Assembly (NCBI GenBank): GCA_036345935.2
Contig: JADWOT020001706.1
Coordinates: forward strand, 124,001 to 188,000
Origin: Taenia hydatigena
Taxonomy: Eukaryota; Platyhelminthes; Cestoda; Cyclophyllidea; Taeniidae
DNA length: 64,000 nt
Reading direction: 5' to 3'
Of the stretch, positions 22,515 through 34,949 are shown piece after piece. The notes below the pieces were generated by a model. It was not told where the DNA came from. It was given only the letters and a program-made list of their open reading frames with translations, and did not search any database. A program made the translations under genes and the position numbers. Every line of letters starts with the position of its first letter. Position 1 is the stretch's first letter.

Positions 22515-25500
22515 AGGTGATGTTATCACTGAGTCCATTTGGAAGGTTACTTAGTTATTTATGGGGCAAATACGGCCAAACGATTTGGTTGTAACTCATT
22601 TACATCCGCTTTACAGCTCGCGTCAAATCTTTAAAGGTTTCAGGCTGGGTGTAGGGCACTATTTGACATCACACGTCGATTTTGATTTCGATGATCAGAT
22701 TGTAGCCAATCAAAAGTCTAATGGTTAGCACTCATACGATTATGCCATCAAATTTGAATATTTATCCACGGAAGACAAATGCGACCATGCATGGGGAAAG
22801 ACAAGTGGGAGCTGAGCCATTCCATTAAAGACATGGGAGTTCACTCAATTCGGTCTCATCATTTGTCTTTTTTTCTTTTTTCAACAACACAATGTACTGC
22901 CTCGCTTCCACCCCTTTGGAGGTGGGCATCCACACAGGGTGATGTATCATATACATAAGCCATTGCGTTGCCTAATCCATCGAAGCGATCAGAGGCAATG
23001 CCTGGCAAAGTTAGATCCATGTTCCATGTCACAATCAAGGCCCACAGGTCAGTTCACACCCCAAGATTCCTTTTTGTAGGAACGAAATTGCTCGATCGAT
23101 ACCTTGCAATCAACACCCTAAATGTGTTAGACCACCTTTTCCGAATATGGATCCGAGTCTCGTCGCCAACACGTAGCACAATGATGCTTCGATTGGCCTC
23201 ACTCCTACCCAAAACACCCATGAATTGGTGCTAACTAAACTGGATCCTACTAACCTAAGTTGCAAGGGCGAGAAAGAGACTGTCCTTCATCTCATAATGT
23301 CTATCCATCGTAAGGATAGACCAAACCACTACACAGGGCACGGAACACGTTTCGCATACCCTCAACACCCACTCTCTCCCTCAACTGATCCATCACTCAA
23401 CTGCAGTAGCTTGAGCATGAAATGCTCCTCGTTTGAGTCGATGACTCCGTTAAAACCGAAAACTACAACATTTTAACACTAATCACCTACGCGGTGTACA
23501 CTTTTAGGGCATAGGATCTGGGATCACATTTAATTATAACTAAAGCACAAAAGTAGCCTTAATCAACCGCCATCGTCCAGCAGTTCATAGGCCCTCCTGT
23601 AGGGTTAATTAATGCCACGTTGAATGGACCTTTGACGGCCTACTCTAATGGATCCCCCTCCCTTCTGCTTAAGCGGCCGTCGTCTAAGGTCAGAGGTCTA
23701 GCAAGAAAAGAAGGGCACATGGATAGCCGTCCTACTCCTTTCCCTTCCCTTCATCTTTGTTAATAAGCTGGATGCAACTCAACGCCCGGTAAAATGAATA
23801 AAAGTGGATCAGCGTCGTGTCAATGCGATATAATTTTGGGTCGCACGTGAATGTAATGACTAATGCAGCAAATTTGTGAATACTTTTCCCTGCAGCCTTA
23901 GCCACTTTGTGATGACGAGGATCCCAAACCATGTCATCAACATTTAATCGTGTTTCTACACCGATGATACATTCCCTAGCCTTGAATTCTACCATTTTTG
24001 TCGTCAATGTCGCGAATTAGTGGAGTGGTGATGATATCTGCCAAATATATTGCAAGCCACAAATTGCAATAGCAAAAATGAGTGTAAGTGATGGAGGGAA
24101 AGAAAACGCATCTTGAATTTTGGTCGCACTTAACGTCACACACATTGAGTGGGGCAGGAACAGAAGAAAAGCTTGCACCACTTTCACTACAACACGGGTG
24201 ATTGACGTATCATTCAGGCGACAAATGAGTTGTCTTTAGCTCAAACCATTCGAGAGGACACCAAGATATGCGAGAGGAGAGGTGACTAAGAGAGTAAGCA
24301 GCCTATTTTGCTGAGACGGCTAGGGAAAAGTCTCCAAGTATATTTGCCAGTTGAAGCCTACTATGGAAATAAACAGCATGTGCACTGATGTCATGGCTTC
24401 ATAAATTACCCTTCAAGCTCTTTATTTCTTGTACGTACATCGTATCGATAGGTCAAAGGCAAAACCAAATTAAGTTTGTCAAAGAGCTAAACATGTACTT
24501 GTAGCTAGAGACAAAACAAAAAGCTTATAAGGGAAGGTTGTAAAAGAGGAAAAATAATAATGTTCTAACCGTAATGCTAAAAGTAATGTCTCCATAACAG
24601 GGACCAATAGAACCCTTCCACATAACGCAACACTTCGATCATTACCTCGCGCTAATTAGCAATGCGGATTACATTTGAACCTCTCTTTACACTTTGGTCT
24701 CTCACCGCCTCGGTATTTAACGACACTGATCTACCTTAAGATGGTAACCACAACATGAAATCTGATGACTCATCAGGACTAACTCCTTCCTTCTCTACCT
24801 AACGTCGTATCAAGTTAAAGATATCTGCGTAAACATTGCATGAGAGATGCGTCAGCACTTGGCTGTTGAGGGGCGATCGAGGCTACTCAGGTCGTGCGTT
24901 AACGCATGCTGTCCTCACAATAGCGACTGTGTGGGCGTTTGGGGACAGCTGCGGTTTTTGCATTGGGCGATTTTACATCAGGAATAGTCAAAAGATTAAA
25001 GGAAAGGTCATGGTGTCCACAAGGGGTGAATAAGAGCTTCATCGTCTCAGTAATTACTCTATACACCAGTCCAGTGGGTATAGGAAGGTGGTTGTAGCTC
25101 ACCTAACCCATCGTTAAACGAAGTTAACAAGCCACACTTTTGTTCGCCCACTCTTTGACAAGTAAGAGTTGGGTCCGAGCGGGAGAAAGTGACGTTGCAA
25201 AGTAAAATTGGCATTTAAATTAGCAGCGGAATTCGCAGAATCAATTTGCCATGTTTTCTTGCGACTGTGAAGGCCTGCTAATTGGTGGACCTCCGCTTCC
25301 CATTGCATCTGCTATTTAGTCGAGTGTTTTTAGGCAATTTACCAAGCGAATTAGTCCTTTTCGCAGCATACATCAACTACATTAATTCGACAATCTCACG
25401 GTGGTTGCGATGAATTGCCTTTCGCTTATCTTCTCATTATAGAGTGACGATGTCTTCCAAGTAATGCCATCCCCTATTTTAAGGGACTGCCACTTTGTTT

Positions 25501-28400
25501 GAATAGGAGGAATTTGAGTAGCCTTGTATAGATTTGAAAACCTTGGTTGTTCTCACAACGAACGGCATCTAAGTCAAAAAGGAAAAGTCAGGAGCGTAGC
25601 TGCGTTTTCCACTTAAATTTAGTCCCTAGTCACATTAACACTCTTCCTTAATTTCAGTGAGTTCTATCGACCTCCTTTTACTTTCTGTCTGCGCAACGAC
25701 ACTCAAAGGTCTAAGTCGTGCCGGTGGACCATCCTACCTTCAGCTGCTCTGCACGTCGGCAACGGTCTCCTTGAAGTTCGTTTTGAGGAAAGCCTGCGGG
25801 TGCTACACTTACCTCAACATTTCGCCAAAGCACGTACAGCTTTGTCTTTAAGTTACTTTTCATCAGGAAAAGTCACTTTAAGCCAGATAGTCCGGCATCA
25901 TGTAACAGTTTTATCACCAACAAAAACGAAAAATTCGTATTTTTCCTTATTACGACAGCCCTATTCAAACAATCAATCACACGGCGAACCCCTGCAGTTG
26001 TTTGCATGATCATTTGTAGTCTGGACTCTGATAGCACTGACAAAGTGATTGCCACCAAACCGTTGCACCGATTTAACTCTAACGTCTCTCATCGAAAAGA
26101 GAGATCAGTCAGAAGAACCAGACAACCAAACATTCGGTCACACCGAACCGATCACCGGGTGAAACTACTAAAAGCAGATTCATCTGTCGCGCAGCCAGTT
26201 GGCACAACCATCACCACTTTAATACGGACAAAGATGTTTTTTCATATAGAATGAGCGATAAAAGTCCATTGTATTGAATGGATGCTTTCGAGGAGGCGTA
26301 AGCAGGAAAGTAGCACATTCGGTGAGCGATTTATCTCTAGACATCGGCGCAACTAGTCCGCTTTCCAGTCATTTAACATATCCTGACTACGATTGTCTAG
26401 AGTCTCAAGGCCAGACAAGCGTCTACTTGCGGTAAATGAAGAGGACGAGGATGAGACAGTGAGTGCATGAGGTCGTGCGATGTCTTACAGCAATGTGATA
26501 TGGTTTCTCGTGCCTTATGCTCACCCCTGTCTTCGAAAATGGGGCACTCTCTTGTACACCCTCAGAATGTTGCAGGAAGATCTAATGACTCTCCCTTTTA
26601 TTTCCCTCTTTGATTGCAGAAACCCAGAGGTTAACTGACTTGAAAGAGGTAAAAGTGAATGCGAGGGGTTGTTTGCTGAAAGGTAATAAAAACAACGTTT
26701 TGTTGGAGAGCGACAAGCTATTACCACTTTGAGGACGACTAAGTTGGGCCCGTTACAGACGCTTGAGGCTCATAGGGTAAGTACGTCGACAGCTCAACGT
26801 TGCGTTCTACCAGATGTGGGATAGATGCCACGGATGACTCACCGACTTAGTGGAATGGCGATGCGGACTATTTTACTCCTCTGCTTCCAACGGCTGGACG
26901 GACGTTAGAGGTCAAAGTGTTGTGGAGAGGCACACTGTCAGCTAAGTTGATGAAATGAGCTATTCGGAAGACCGGGACGATACTCACAAAGGGTTACCCC
27001 TGAATTTGGTCACGAGAGGGCAAATAGGCAGCATCTGAATGGCCAAATGGCTGTCGATGGATGTCTATGGGCTGAATTGCCGCTCTGATATAAAGCTGGC
27101 CTTATGCGTGCATGGGGAACAATCTGCTCACTATTTAATTTAGCTGATTCTAAGATTTTTATTGCACACAAAGCAGACCACAGACAGATTTCAGTAGAAC
27201 CAAACGAAGGTAACACTTACCATTGGTCTTAAAAGCTTTTCCGTAATAGTATGTCGCCATTTTAATAACATGGTGAGGAGTAAGAATGATCTGTCATATG
27301 GGTGTAGCTTGGTGGAAGGCAGTAAGTAGATAGCAGCATGGATGAGTTGATTTGGCGGCGGCTAGGATTCATTGCAGTCATTTAAGAATCACTACACTTC
27401 CATCGCCACGAGGATGCTCACGAGTATCTATTGGCAGTGAGGGAGCATTTTAGCTGACTCGCTTATACATTGCACATTTCGAGAGCTATTCTTTGGTCAG
27501 ACAATGACGAAGAGTAGGTTCGACATCAAACGATTTTCGTACTTCTCCATTATGCATAGCACCCAAGCGGCATTGCCCTCTGTTTTGTTCTTGCAGTACA
27601 ACTCAGTGAATGCAGCACAGCGTCCAAGTCATATGATCACTGGCTTGATCTCTCCTACAGTGTGCAGCAATGCTAGACTTTGCAGGCATGAGTTCGATGC
27701 AACTATTAAGACAATGTAGAAACACACACAATCCTCGTGACCATGTGATTTTACCGGAGAAAAGTGTGGCACGATACACAGGAGAGGAAGAGTTCCGTGA
27801 TGGAAACGCATACACGTGCAGCATCTACATCCATTGAGTGTCCTCCATCCCCATTATTCAATTAAACAGGTCAGTAAATGCACCAACACTTCTGTAACCA
27901 AAAACCTTTCAACTACGCTGCACCTGGTGCAGCACAATGGCAAAGGCCTTCTTTGCTCAAATGACTGCCTCTTTTAATGCACTTCGATGCACGCATTACT
28001 TCACAGAACACGAAGAACGTTCGATAACAGAAGGGAAGGAAAGCATAATGTGTTTGCCGACGAATTTAGTACTTAAGGTTGTGAGGGCAATTCAAAAGTG
28101 ACAGACTCTGACTAGGTCATCAAGATTTCTTTGGACAAGCAGGTATTCATTACAATTTTTGTGCTATTTGTCGAAGAAAACAGGTCCAGAATGTATTAAC
28201 AGCCTCAACAACTCTCCCCATTCCCTACACCTTCACATAAAGCATAATAAATCAAGCGCACCTAACGTCTGTCGCATTTCATCTGCACTTGGTCTGGATG
28301 CCTTCGGTGTACAGCTACTGACTATGCCTCAGTAACCGACTTGCAACGATGGGTAGTCAAGTAGAATGAAGGTAACACTTTAAATCATCACCATGGTCTG
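22515..28400 (+). repeat. Third, diverged copy of the homeobox gene's downstream flank
   Basis: This matches right-arm 16,380-21,970 in the same orientation, colinear over its length with many small indels and roughly 75% identity by eye. Clear anchors are 22,571-22,740 against 16,420-16,570, 23,570-23,790 against 17,350-17,580, 26,130-26,340 against 19,905-20,110, and 27,770-27,840 against 21,445-21,530. It begins about 100-150 bases after the position of the gene's stop codon, so no homeobox exon is included. None of the arm's short reading frames stays open here, which is evidence that they are non-coding. Confidence 0.88.
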
Positions 28401-28649
28401 TTTGCACTAGTAGCCTACTGATCACTAATGGCTTACCAATGGTCAAAAATTTTCCAATCTCATAAATTATTCTCTGTTTTTGCGTCTATTCTAAGGCTAA
28501 TTCTTCTAAAGGCAGGGCTAAACGCACAGGCATGCAAGTGCATCCCACCGGTCACTGCACGACCATCTCAACGATCCCACCCATCAATAGGCGGCTACAT
28601 TTAGCAATGATGGAACGGGTGATCTACAAGAACGCGTGATATAGTCACG

Positions 28650-29515
28650 TTAAAAGGCCCAAAGTGTTAAGCTACGTGTTCCTCAATCGCAGTAGGTAAC
28701 AGTTTGCATACCCCTAAGCACAAATTAGTACCTTCGAATGGTGTCATTCTTGGTGATTCTCCACAGTCTACAAACCTGACCATCACAGATTTACTAGCGA
28801 ACTTGAAGAAGGCAAAACACTGCTACATTGCTTGTGCTCTAGAAGCAAGCAACTCAAAATCTCGCTTAAATTTCTGAGTTTTCTATATTACTTGAACCCA
28901 AGCTACCATCAAACGACATGAGGTGATGAAAATCATCATTTGAAATGATGTGAATAAAATGCAGATAAAAAAATTAACACAGTACCTAGATCTCATCCAA
29001 ACGCAATGGCTGCTAGAAGGTGTTTATTTGGCAGGAGGAGGCCCTGCGTTGCCTTACCACCAGGTTTTATCACCTTCTTCAAACACTATCTACTAGATGT
29101 ACTGCACCAACATCCGTTTGGTCTTCAGGAGACATTTGTAGGAAACATTTTGTCTACGATTGGAAAAATGTAGGTGAACACCTCTAAGGCAGTGGCCGAA
29201 TGATTAGTTAGGTTGACCGCCAAACACTGCAATGCCATACTGCTTTCCATCTCGAATCTTCAGTAAACCCGTGTAGGTGACACTCATTTGGCTACCATTC
29301 ACAATTCTCCAAGTTGATGCAGATGTTATCAGTTGTTTCGTCATCACAGGTGTTTGTTGCTGAGAGTCCTTAGCACTTCAACCTCCAATTTTCATGTCAT
29401 CAAGAACAGAGAAATACATTTCGATAAGTAATGTGTCTATCATCAGAATGCTGCTTTTCAAAGTTGTTTCACCACCTCACTCTCATCTAACTGCCATGCT
29501 GGAAGCTTGATGAGA
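28650..29515 (+). repeat. Direct repeat A
   Basis: Colinear with 32,985-33,900. Shared landmarks include a stretch about bases per unit 700-740 reading TTGTTGCTGAGAGTCCTTAG and a block containing CGACATGAGGTGATGA. No coding sequence is conserved between the copies. It lies between the third flank copy and the homeobox pseudogene. Confidence 0.8.
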
Positions 29516-29994
29516 AAATTCTACCTCTTGAAAACTAATTTAAACGCTTTTGGTGCAAAAGAACGGACTCAAATCTTAACCACCACATTTGCTGAGCAGA
29601 TCTTTTGTGGCGTAAGAGTTGACTAAACTGCAAATGGGGCGAAAAAAGAGCAGGAGCACACAGAGTCTGAGTATGCCATGTGTGTATCACAAGGTGACAA
29701 GTGTTGATGGGGCTAATAATTGTATATTGTGAGGCACAGAACTTGAGTAGGACGACATTCTTTTGGCGAGTCAAAAGGCTAAAGTAAACTTGACATCATG
29801 GACTGTCCTTGCATTTGCATAGGACCAACAGCAGTGTTTAAGTCTACTACCATCTACGCCACTGCTCTTAACTTCTTCCTTAACTTCATTTATCGGCAGT
29901 GAATGAAGGAGGAACGTGGGTGAATATAATGTCGTTGACTACAGGTTCTTTTTCCAACTGAAAGCTCGTTGATGCATTTATGCTGTAAGATGTA
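29516..29994. other. Unannotated stretch
   Basis: No similarity to other parts of the window and no coding sequence recognised. Confidence 0.5.
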
Positions 29995-30085
29995 GTGATC
30001 ACTGTCTGCTTTGGGTTGGGAAGCTTGCTGCTGCTTCACCCCTTCGCATTGCTTTATGGAGCTGAGGGGGACCATCTCGTAATTT
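29995..30085 (-). other. Coding-like segment shared with 44,334-44,415
   Basis: Read on the minus strand this encodes GIKLRDGPPQLHKAMRR followed by GEAAASF. The plus strand at 44.3 kb encodes GIKLRDGPPQLHKTMRR followed by SKAAASF. Most base differences between the two fall at third codon positions and are silent. After the shared block this copy meets stop codons. I do not recognise the protein. It directly abuts the homeobox pseudogene. Confidence 0.5.
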
Positions 30086-30099
30086 AATACCCAATTTTA

Positions 30100-30930
30100 C
30101 GCTTTGGAGACGAAGACAAGTCGATGCAGGATGTCTGTTGTAGTACAGACTTCAGAGAGCTGGTCGATTTCGGGATGCGTGTGAAATGTACAGGCATTGA
30201 CCCTAAGGTATCTTATTTATTCGAAGAAGCCTCTACAATTTTCAGCCGTCCTAGTGGCGAAAGATTTATTTGGGTTTGCTTGCTTTCGTAGTTGTTCTGT
30301 AGCAAATACATAGGAGGGAAGTGGATCTTATAAGTACTGGAGGCTTAGCCAGAGCAGAGACCATCTCTTCTGCCTTTTGTGAGGTAGAAGGTGTTGTTTG
30401 ATCCCCTTACTGTTGCACGATTGGTAACAAAGCTGATACGGCTAATTGCTAAGCATGCGATTTTGTCCCTCCTTTGAGTACAAATGAGCATTCCGCATTG
30501 ATGCATCTGTACAAACAAAACGAGTGAAATAAGAACATGTGCACCTGCATGTAAGTAGATGTTATCACCACAGTTATTTGTGTCAAGTGCTTATTTATGC
30601 CATAATGTCTGCGATGAGATGACCAAAGATTTAATTCTTCTGTCATACACGATGGTGGGTGCCTCAATCCCTCTAAGCGAAGCATCAGCGAGCGGTCTTA
30701 TCCGAAATTTCTGGCCTTATTCACCGTTAAGGAACAGATTTATTTGACCAATGGTTTGGTTAACATCTGTAGAGTGTCTTAAGGTCAAAGGCGCCTCCAG
30801 AACCCTTTCAGTAAAGCGGGAATCAATGAGTCTAAATGTTGATATGATCATAACCGGCACTCCTCATTAAAAGATCAGTGCTTCAGATGCCTGCGAAGGC
30901 AAAATACTTCTCACAACTTTTCGAAAGTTA
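30100..30930 (-). pseudogene. Decayed NK homeobox gene copy lacking the homeobox
   Basis: The minus strand is clearly similar to the intact genes from exon 1 to mid exon 2. An exon-1 remnant lies near 30,860-30,920 (block AAAATACTTCTCAC shared). Intron-1 sequence lies near 30,510-30,610. The exon-2 acceptor is kept, with exon 2 starting at 30,506. Exon-2 similarity continues to about 30,105, at the block encoding the IDLS motif. A net 4-base loss and a TAG occur about 45-50 bases into exon 2, so the frame is broken. Similarity then stops, and the second half of exon 2, intron 2 and the homeobox are missing. Orientation is that of the left arm, opposite to the neighbouring third flank copy. 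Confidence 0.82.
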
Positions 30931-32984
30931 CATTTGATTGCTGATCTTCATACACCCTGGACAATGGTGTTCTCACTCACTCGCCTGTTTTTCCTTCCTC
31001 TCCCCTTTCGATCAGGATTAGGCCCCACGCAGATTCCTTCCAAGGTGGCCCTTGCAAAATACTCACTGGAAAACTACATAATGGCCGTGCCTTCTTCGCG
31101 CACTCTTTAAATTTGTGTGTCATGCTTTCCTCCCTGAAGGCCACCATTTATCTCCTGTCTGGCTGGTAACCTCACTAGCATCCAGGAGACACGTGCGCAC
31201 ATTGCAAAGATAATTGCTGGCACACGTTATAAGCAGCGCAGATTTCGTTAGAGCCAAATTCCCAAATTTAAGACTCTAAAATTGCATAATTTGATAACTT
31301 GTGGCACTGCTAAGTGGAAATAGAAGGTTCAACACTTCTACTCAGTGATTTTGCTTAGCGAAATCAGTCAAGTCAATTGATGGCGCAAAAGCCTTAAGTG
31401 CCCAGCATCTGGTTCAAATTTCTCTTCTTCTTTTTAACCGTATATTGGCATAGTCTATACAGGTCAGTGACATCGAGGTTGAGGCGGCAACAAGTTGCAT
31501 GGATTTTGTCAATGAGAAAAACGTCACTGGCGCTTATATTTAGCATCACAGCAGCTGTGACCGAACACTGAAGTGCCGTGTTTTGGCATTAGCGGAGTCT
31601 ACAAAACGCAAGAGTAGAAGTGGTTGCATTTACTTCCACAAGATGAAGGGACGGTAAAATGTAACGCACTGTTGCTGTAAAACTTGATGATTTTCGAAGT
31701 CGACCATAAGTAAATCGCTTACAGCTGGCCTGATCTCAGTCACCCACCAAGCAGACATCACCAACTCGGAAGAATGGCATTAAAGCTTGGAACCACCGAC
31801 GTTGTTTCTGCTACACACCTTATTTTAGAGCCGGTATTACGATACTCAAGTGTTAGCATCTTTATTTTCCCTTCCGCCATCTTAGTAACAACTTTCACAG
31901 CTGACGGAATACGGAAAAGGTGCGGTCAGGCTGACATCAAAAAGTGTCTTGAATCCAGTTCCACATGCATGTAATGAGTTTAGCTATTCTATCTTCCACC
32001 TCTGCATTGTATGCTTCAGGGGTGAGCAGAGTGGATACACTTTACTGGTTGGGTGTTGTCCAAGTAAATTGGAGTTACAGGGAATGGAAGGCGGTTCCGT
32101 CACTCGCTGGAGATATGATTTACGCACTTCGAAGTTTGTTTGGATTAACAATTGAGAACGCACAGACAGAAGCTTAAATGCTTGGTTTGGAAAACTGACC
32201 CAAGCAGTGCGTCATATGGGTGACTTAAAACTAGGATTGCCTCATTTTCTAATTAGTTCGTTGCCAGGGCAACGGCGTTAATCTAGCTAAAGATGAATTT
32301 CCGTACTCATTAGACAGAAATTCATTTATAATTTATGTGTATTTTTTAAAAAGATTAATAAGTTAGGGTGTAACTAAAAGGGCTTTTCGCAAATGAAATG
32401 GGGACGACGCGCTCTTTATTTCTGACAGGTTTAGTAATTTTGCAGAGCCTTATCAAAAGGCGATTTTTATAATAGGATTTAATTATGGGGAACTTTGCAA
32501 ATGCACACGATTGCGATAATTGTTAGGCAAGGGTTTTACAAAATGTAGATGTGCTAAAACACACATTGCCGCGTTAAGATGATTGGCTTAACTGAGCCAA
32601 GTATGCGCTTGTTGCTTCGCACTGATTGGACGCAGTAGGGATCGGCATGGTTGTAAAATTAATGGTCTGGCGGCGGTCGACCAATCACTGCCTTCTGACT
32701 TGGGATCGCATTCAAAAGTGTAAATCCAGTTTAAAATATTCATGCGACAAAGATACAAAGTGGAAGGCTATTCTGCTTTACTTTACGCAGAAGTCAGTGC
32801 AAGCACAATGGGTAGCAGATTAGCAAAAATGGTCCATTCTAGTAAATAGCCTTTTATAAAATCACAATTAAAGGAGGACAGGGGCAATCATTTTCGATAA
32901 AAATAGAACCGATGGGCTTTCAATGTATAATTTTGATACTTAAAGCGAAATGCAAATCTGTGGTCCGTGAAGACATTACAAATG
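30931..32984. other. Unannotated stretch with a candidate RFX site
   Basis: No gene recognised. Overlapping frames at 31,949-32,177 have no identifiable similarity. A perfect X-box lies at 32,260-32,273. Confidence 0.5.
32260..32273. promoter_or_regulatory. Perfect X-box (RFX-type palindrome)
   Basis: GTTGCCAGGGCAAC is two perfect GTTGCC half sites with a two-base gap, the form bound by RFX factors that control ciliary genes in animals. An ATTAG-type homeodomain core sits just upstream. No ciliary gene is identifiable within a few hundred bases on either strand, so a functional role is unproven. Confidence 0.4.
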
Positions 32985-33900
32985 TTCAAAATGCTAAATT
33001 ACGAGCTCTTCGATCCCAGTAGGCAACGGTTTGCACACCCCCACGCCCAAATTTGAACCTTAGAATGGCATCATTCTTAGTGGACTTCTACAGTCTGCAA
33101 ATATTGTCTACATACCGTTGCTAAATTGCTTGTGCTCTTGAAGCAAGCAGTCCGAAATCCATTGCCGTAATTTCCATCAAATTTCGAGTTCTCAGATCTC
33201 GATACCGCTTCAACCCAAGCTATCATCACACGACATGAGGTGATGAGGAATTTCGCTTAAAAGGATATGAAGGATTGAGGATGAAAAACTAACGCGGTGT
33301 CTAGATCCCATCCAAACGCAAAGGCTGAAAGAAGGTGATTTTTGAGGGAGGAGGTCTTGCGCCGCCATGCATCAGGTATTCATAATTTCTCCGAATATTA
33401 CCGACTAGATGTATTTTAGCAACAAATGCTTGCTCTAAATATACATCTACATCAGCGATTGGAAAAAAAGAAAGTGTAGACTATCGAGGCAGTGGCTGAA
33501 TGATTTTTGAGTCTGGCCATCAAACACTGCATTGCGAAACAGCTTCTCATCACAAGTCAGTCACTCAGTTGGCAAGCAATCTGAAATGCATCGCGCAACT
33601 TTATGGTCCATACAATAGAAGAAAAGGTAGTTATGATAGATTTAAAAGCTTATTTTTTGATTATCCTACATGTGTGACACTTATTCGGTGAGCCTTCACA
33701 ATACCCCCAATTGATGCAAGTGTTAGTGGTTGCTTCGTCATCACAGTTATTTGTTGCTGAGAGTCCTTAGCACTCCAACATCCGATTCTTGTGCTGCCAA
33801 AAATGGGGAAGTACAACTTGATAAGTAGTGTATCCATCATGAGAATGTTACTTTTCAAGTTGCTTCTCCATCGCACTCTTATCCAATCACCATAGCGGAA
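32985..33900 (+). repeat. Direct repeat B
   Basis: Second copy of the unit at 28,650-29,515, about 4.3 kb downstream in the same orientation and diverged with small indels. No conserved frame. Confidence 0.8.
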
Positions 33901-34949
33901 AAGGAATCAAGGCTTGACAATCTAAGTAATGCGGATCATTTCAAAGCACACAAGTATCAATAGTCCTTTGTATTGTCTTCCGCCTCCGTTACACGCGCAA
34001 TGATGCACGAGCGTCAGCTGACACCACGAACCACCGATCGAGTGAAAGAACAAATCATACGGCATTCTTCCGCCTTCTACCATTCATCTTGCTTCCCAAG
34101 TTATCGTCGTTTCCACCACCCAATTCTTCATCAGTGCCTCAGTACCCTTTCGTTAGTTACTCACCTTTGGTATGCCTCTCAGCCTCCATCACCACTGCTT
34201 CCTTCTCAGTCTCTCTGATACCCCAACCGCACACTTCACCGTTTTAATGTCAAAAGACCCGAAGAGATTAAAAGCATAAAAATTATGGGTAAGTTATGTC
34301 ATTAGCTTCTTCTCCTCCTCTCCTGCTTTACCTTTCCTTCCTTCTTCCTATCCCTATTTTCGTCACAACCAGTATCCTCGTGTGTTTCACTCATCAAGGT
34401 AGAACTATGAGTAGCGTCTTCGAGTAGGGCGTTCAATGGAAACCTATAAATCTTCCACAAAATTGAGTTCTGCATAACTTACTCGAATGCATGGCTAGAA
34501 AAGTAGGCCAATGGAGGAATTCACGAACATGCAGAAGAAAGGTGAAAGGAAATAAAAAATTCAGTGCCCCAGCACCATGCAGAGGCATCCCCATGTTGAC
34601 CTTCCCCATCCTTTCCTGTACTTACTCTCCGTAAACCTCTCGCTTTCGGCCGAAATTTCATGTTGCTTCGCCCAGGTTGGTGAGGTTTGCTCACCGTCAT
34701 TGCACTTCCTGGTGCAAGGCAACAACAAGTCTTTGCATGAAATTGGAGTAATCTGCAGAAACGCACCTTCGCTCGCGCCATATTAATCACAAAAGGTGGG
34801 TTGCCAATGCATAATAGGCGTCTCCTCACAAAAAGCCGAGGACAAGCAGTCACAACGAGGCAGCACATTTAAGTCAAAGTACATTAGTATCGGCGATTCT
34901 TCCCATTCCCTTCCTCCTCCTTTGCATACACTATGATGCACATAACTTA
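33901..34949. other. Unannotated pyrimidine-rich stretch
   Basis: Contains pyrimidine-rich runs near 34,170-34,360. The 115-codon frame at 34,521-34,868 (minus) has no recognisable similarity and is not called. Confidence 0.5.

Noticed and set aside
30000..30085. Possible exon 3 remnant of the homeobox pseudogene
   Set aside because: A 12-base match to exon 3 is better explained by chance, because the block matches 44.3 kb far better.
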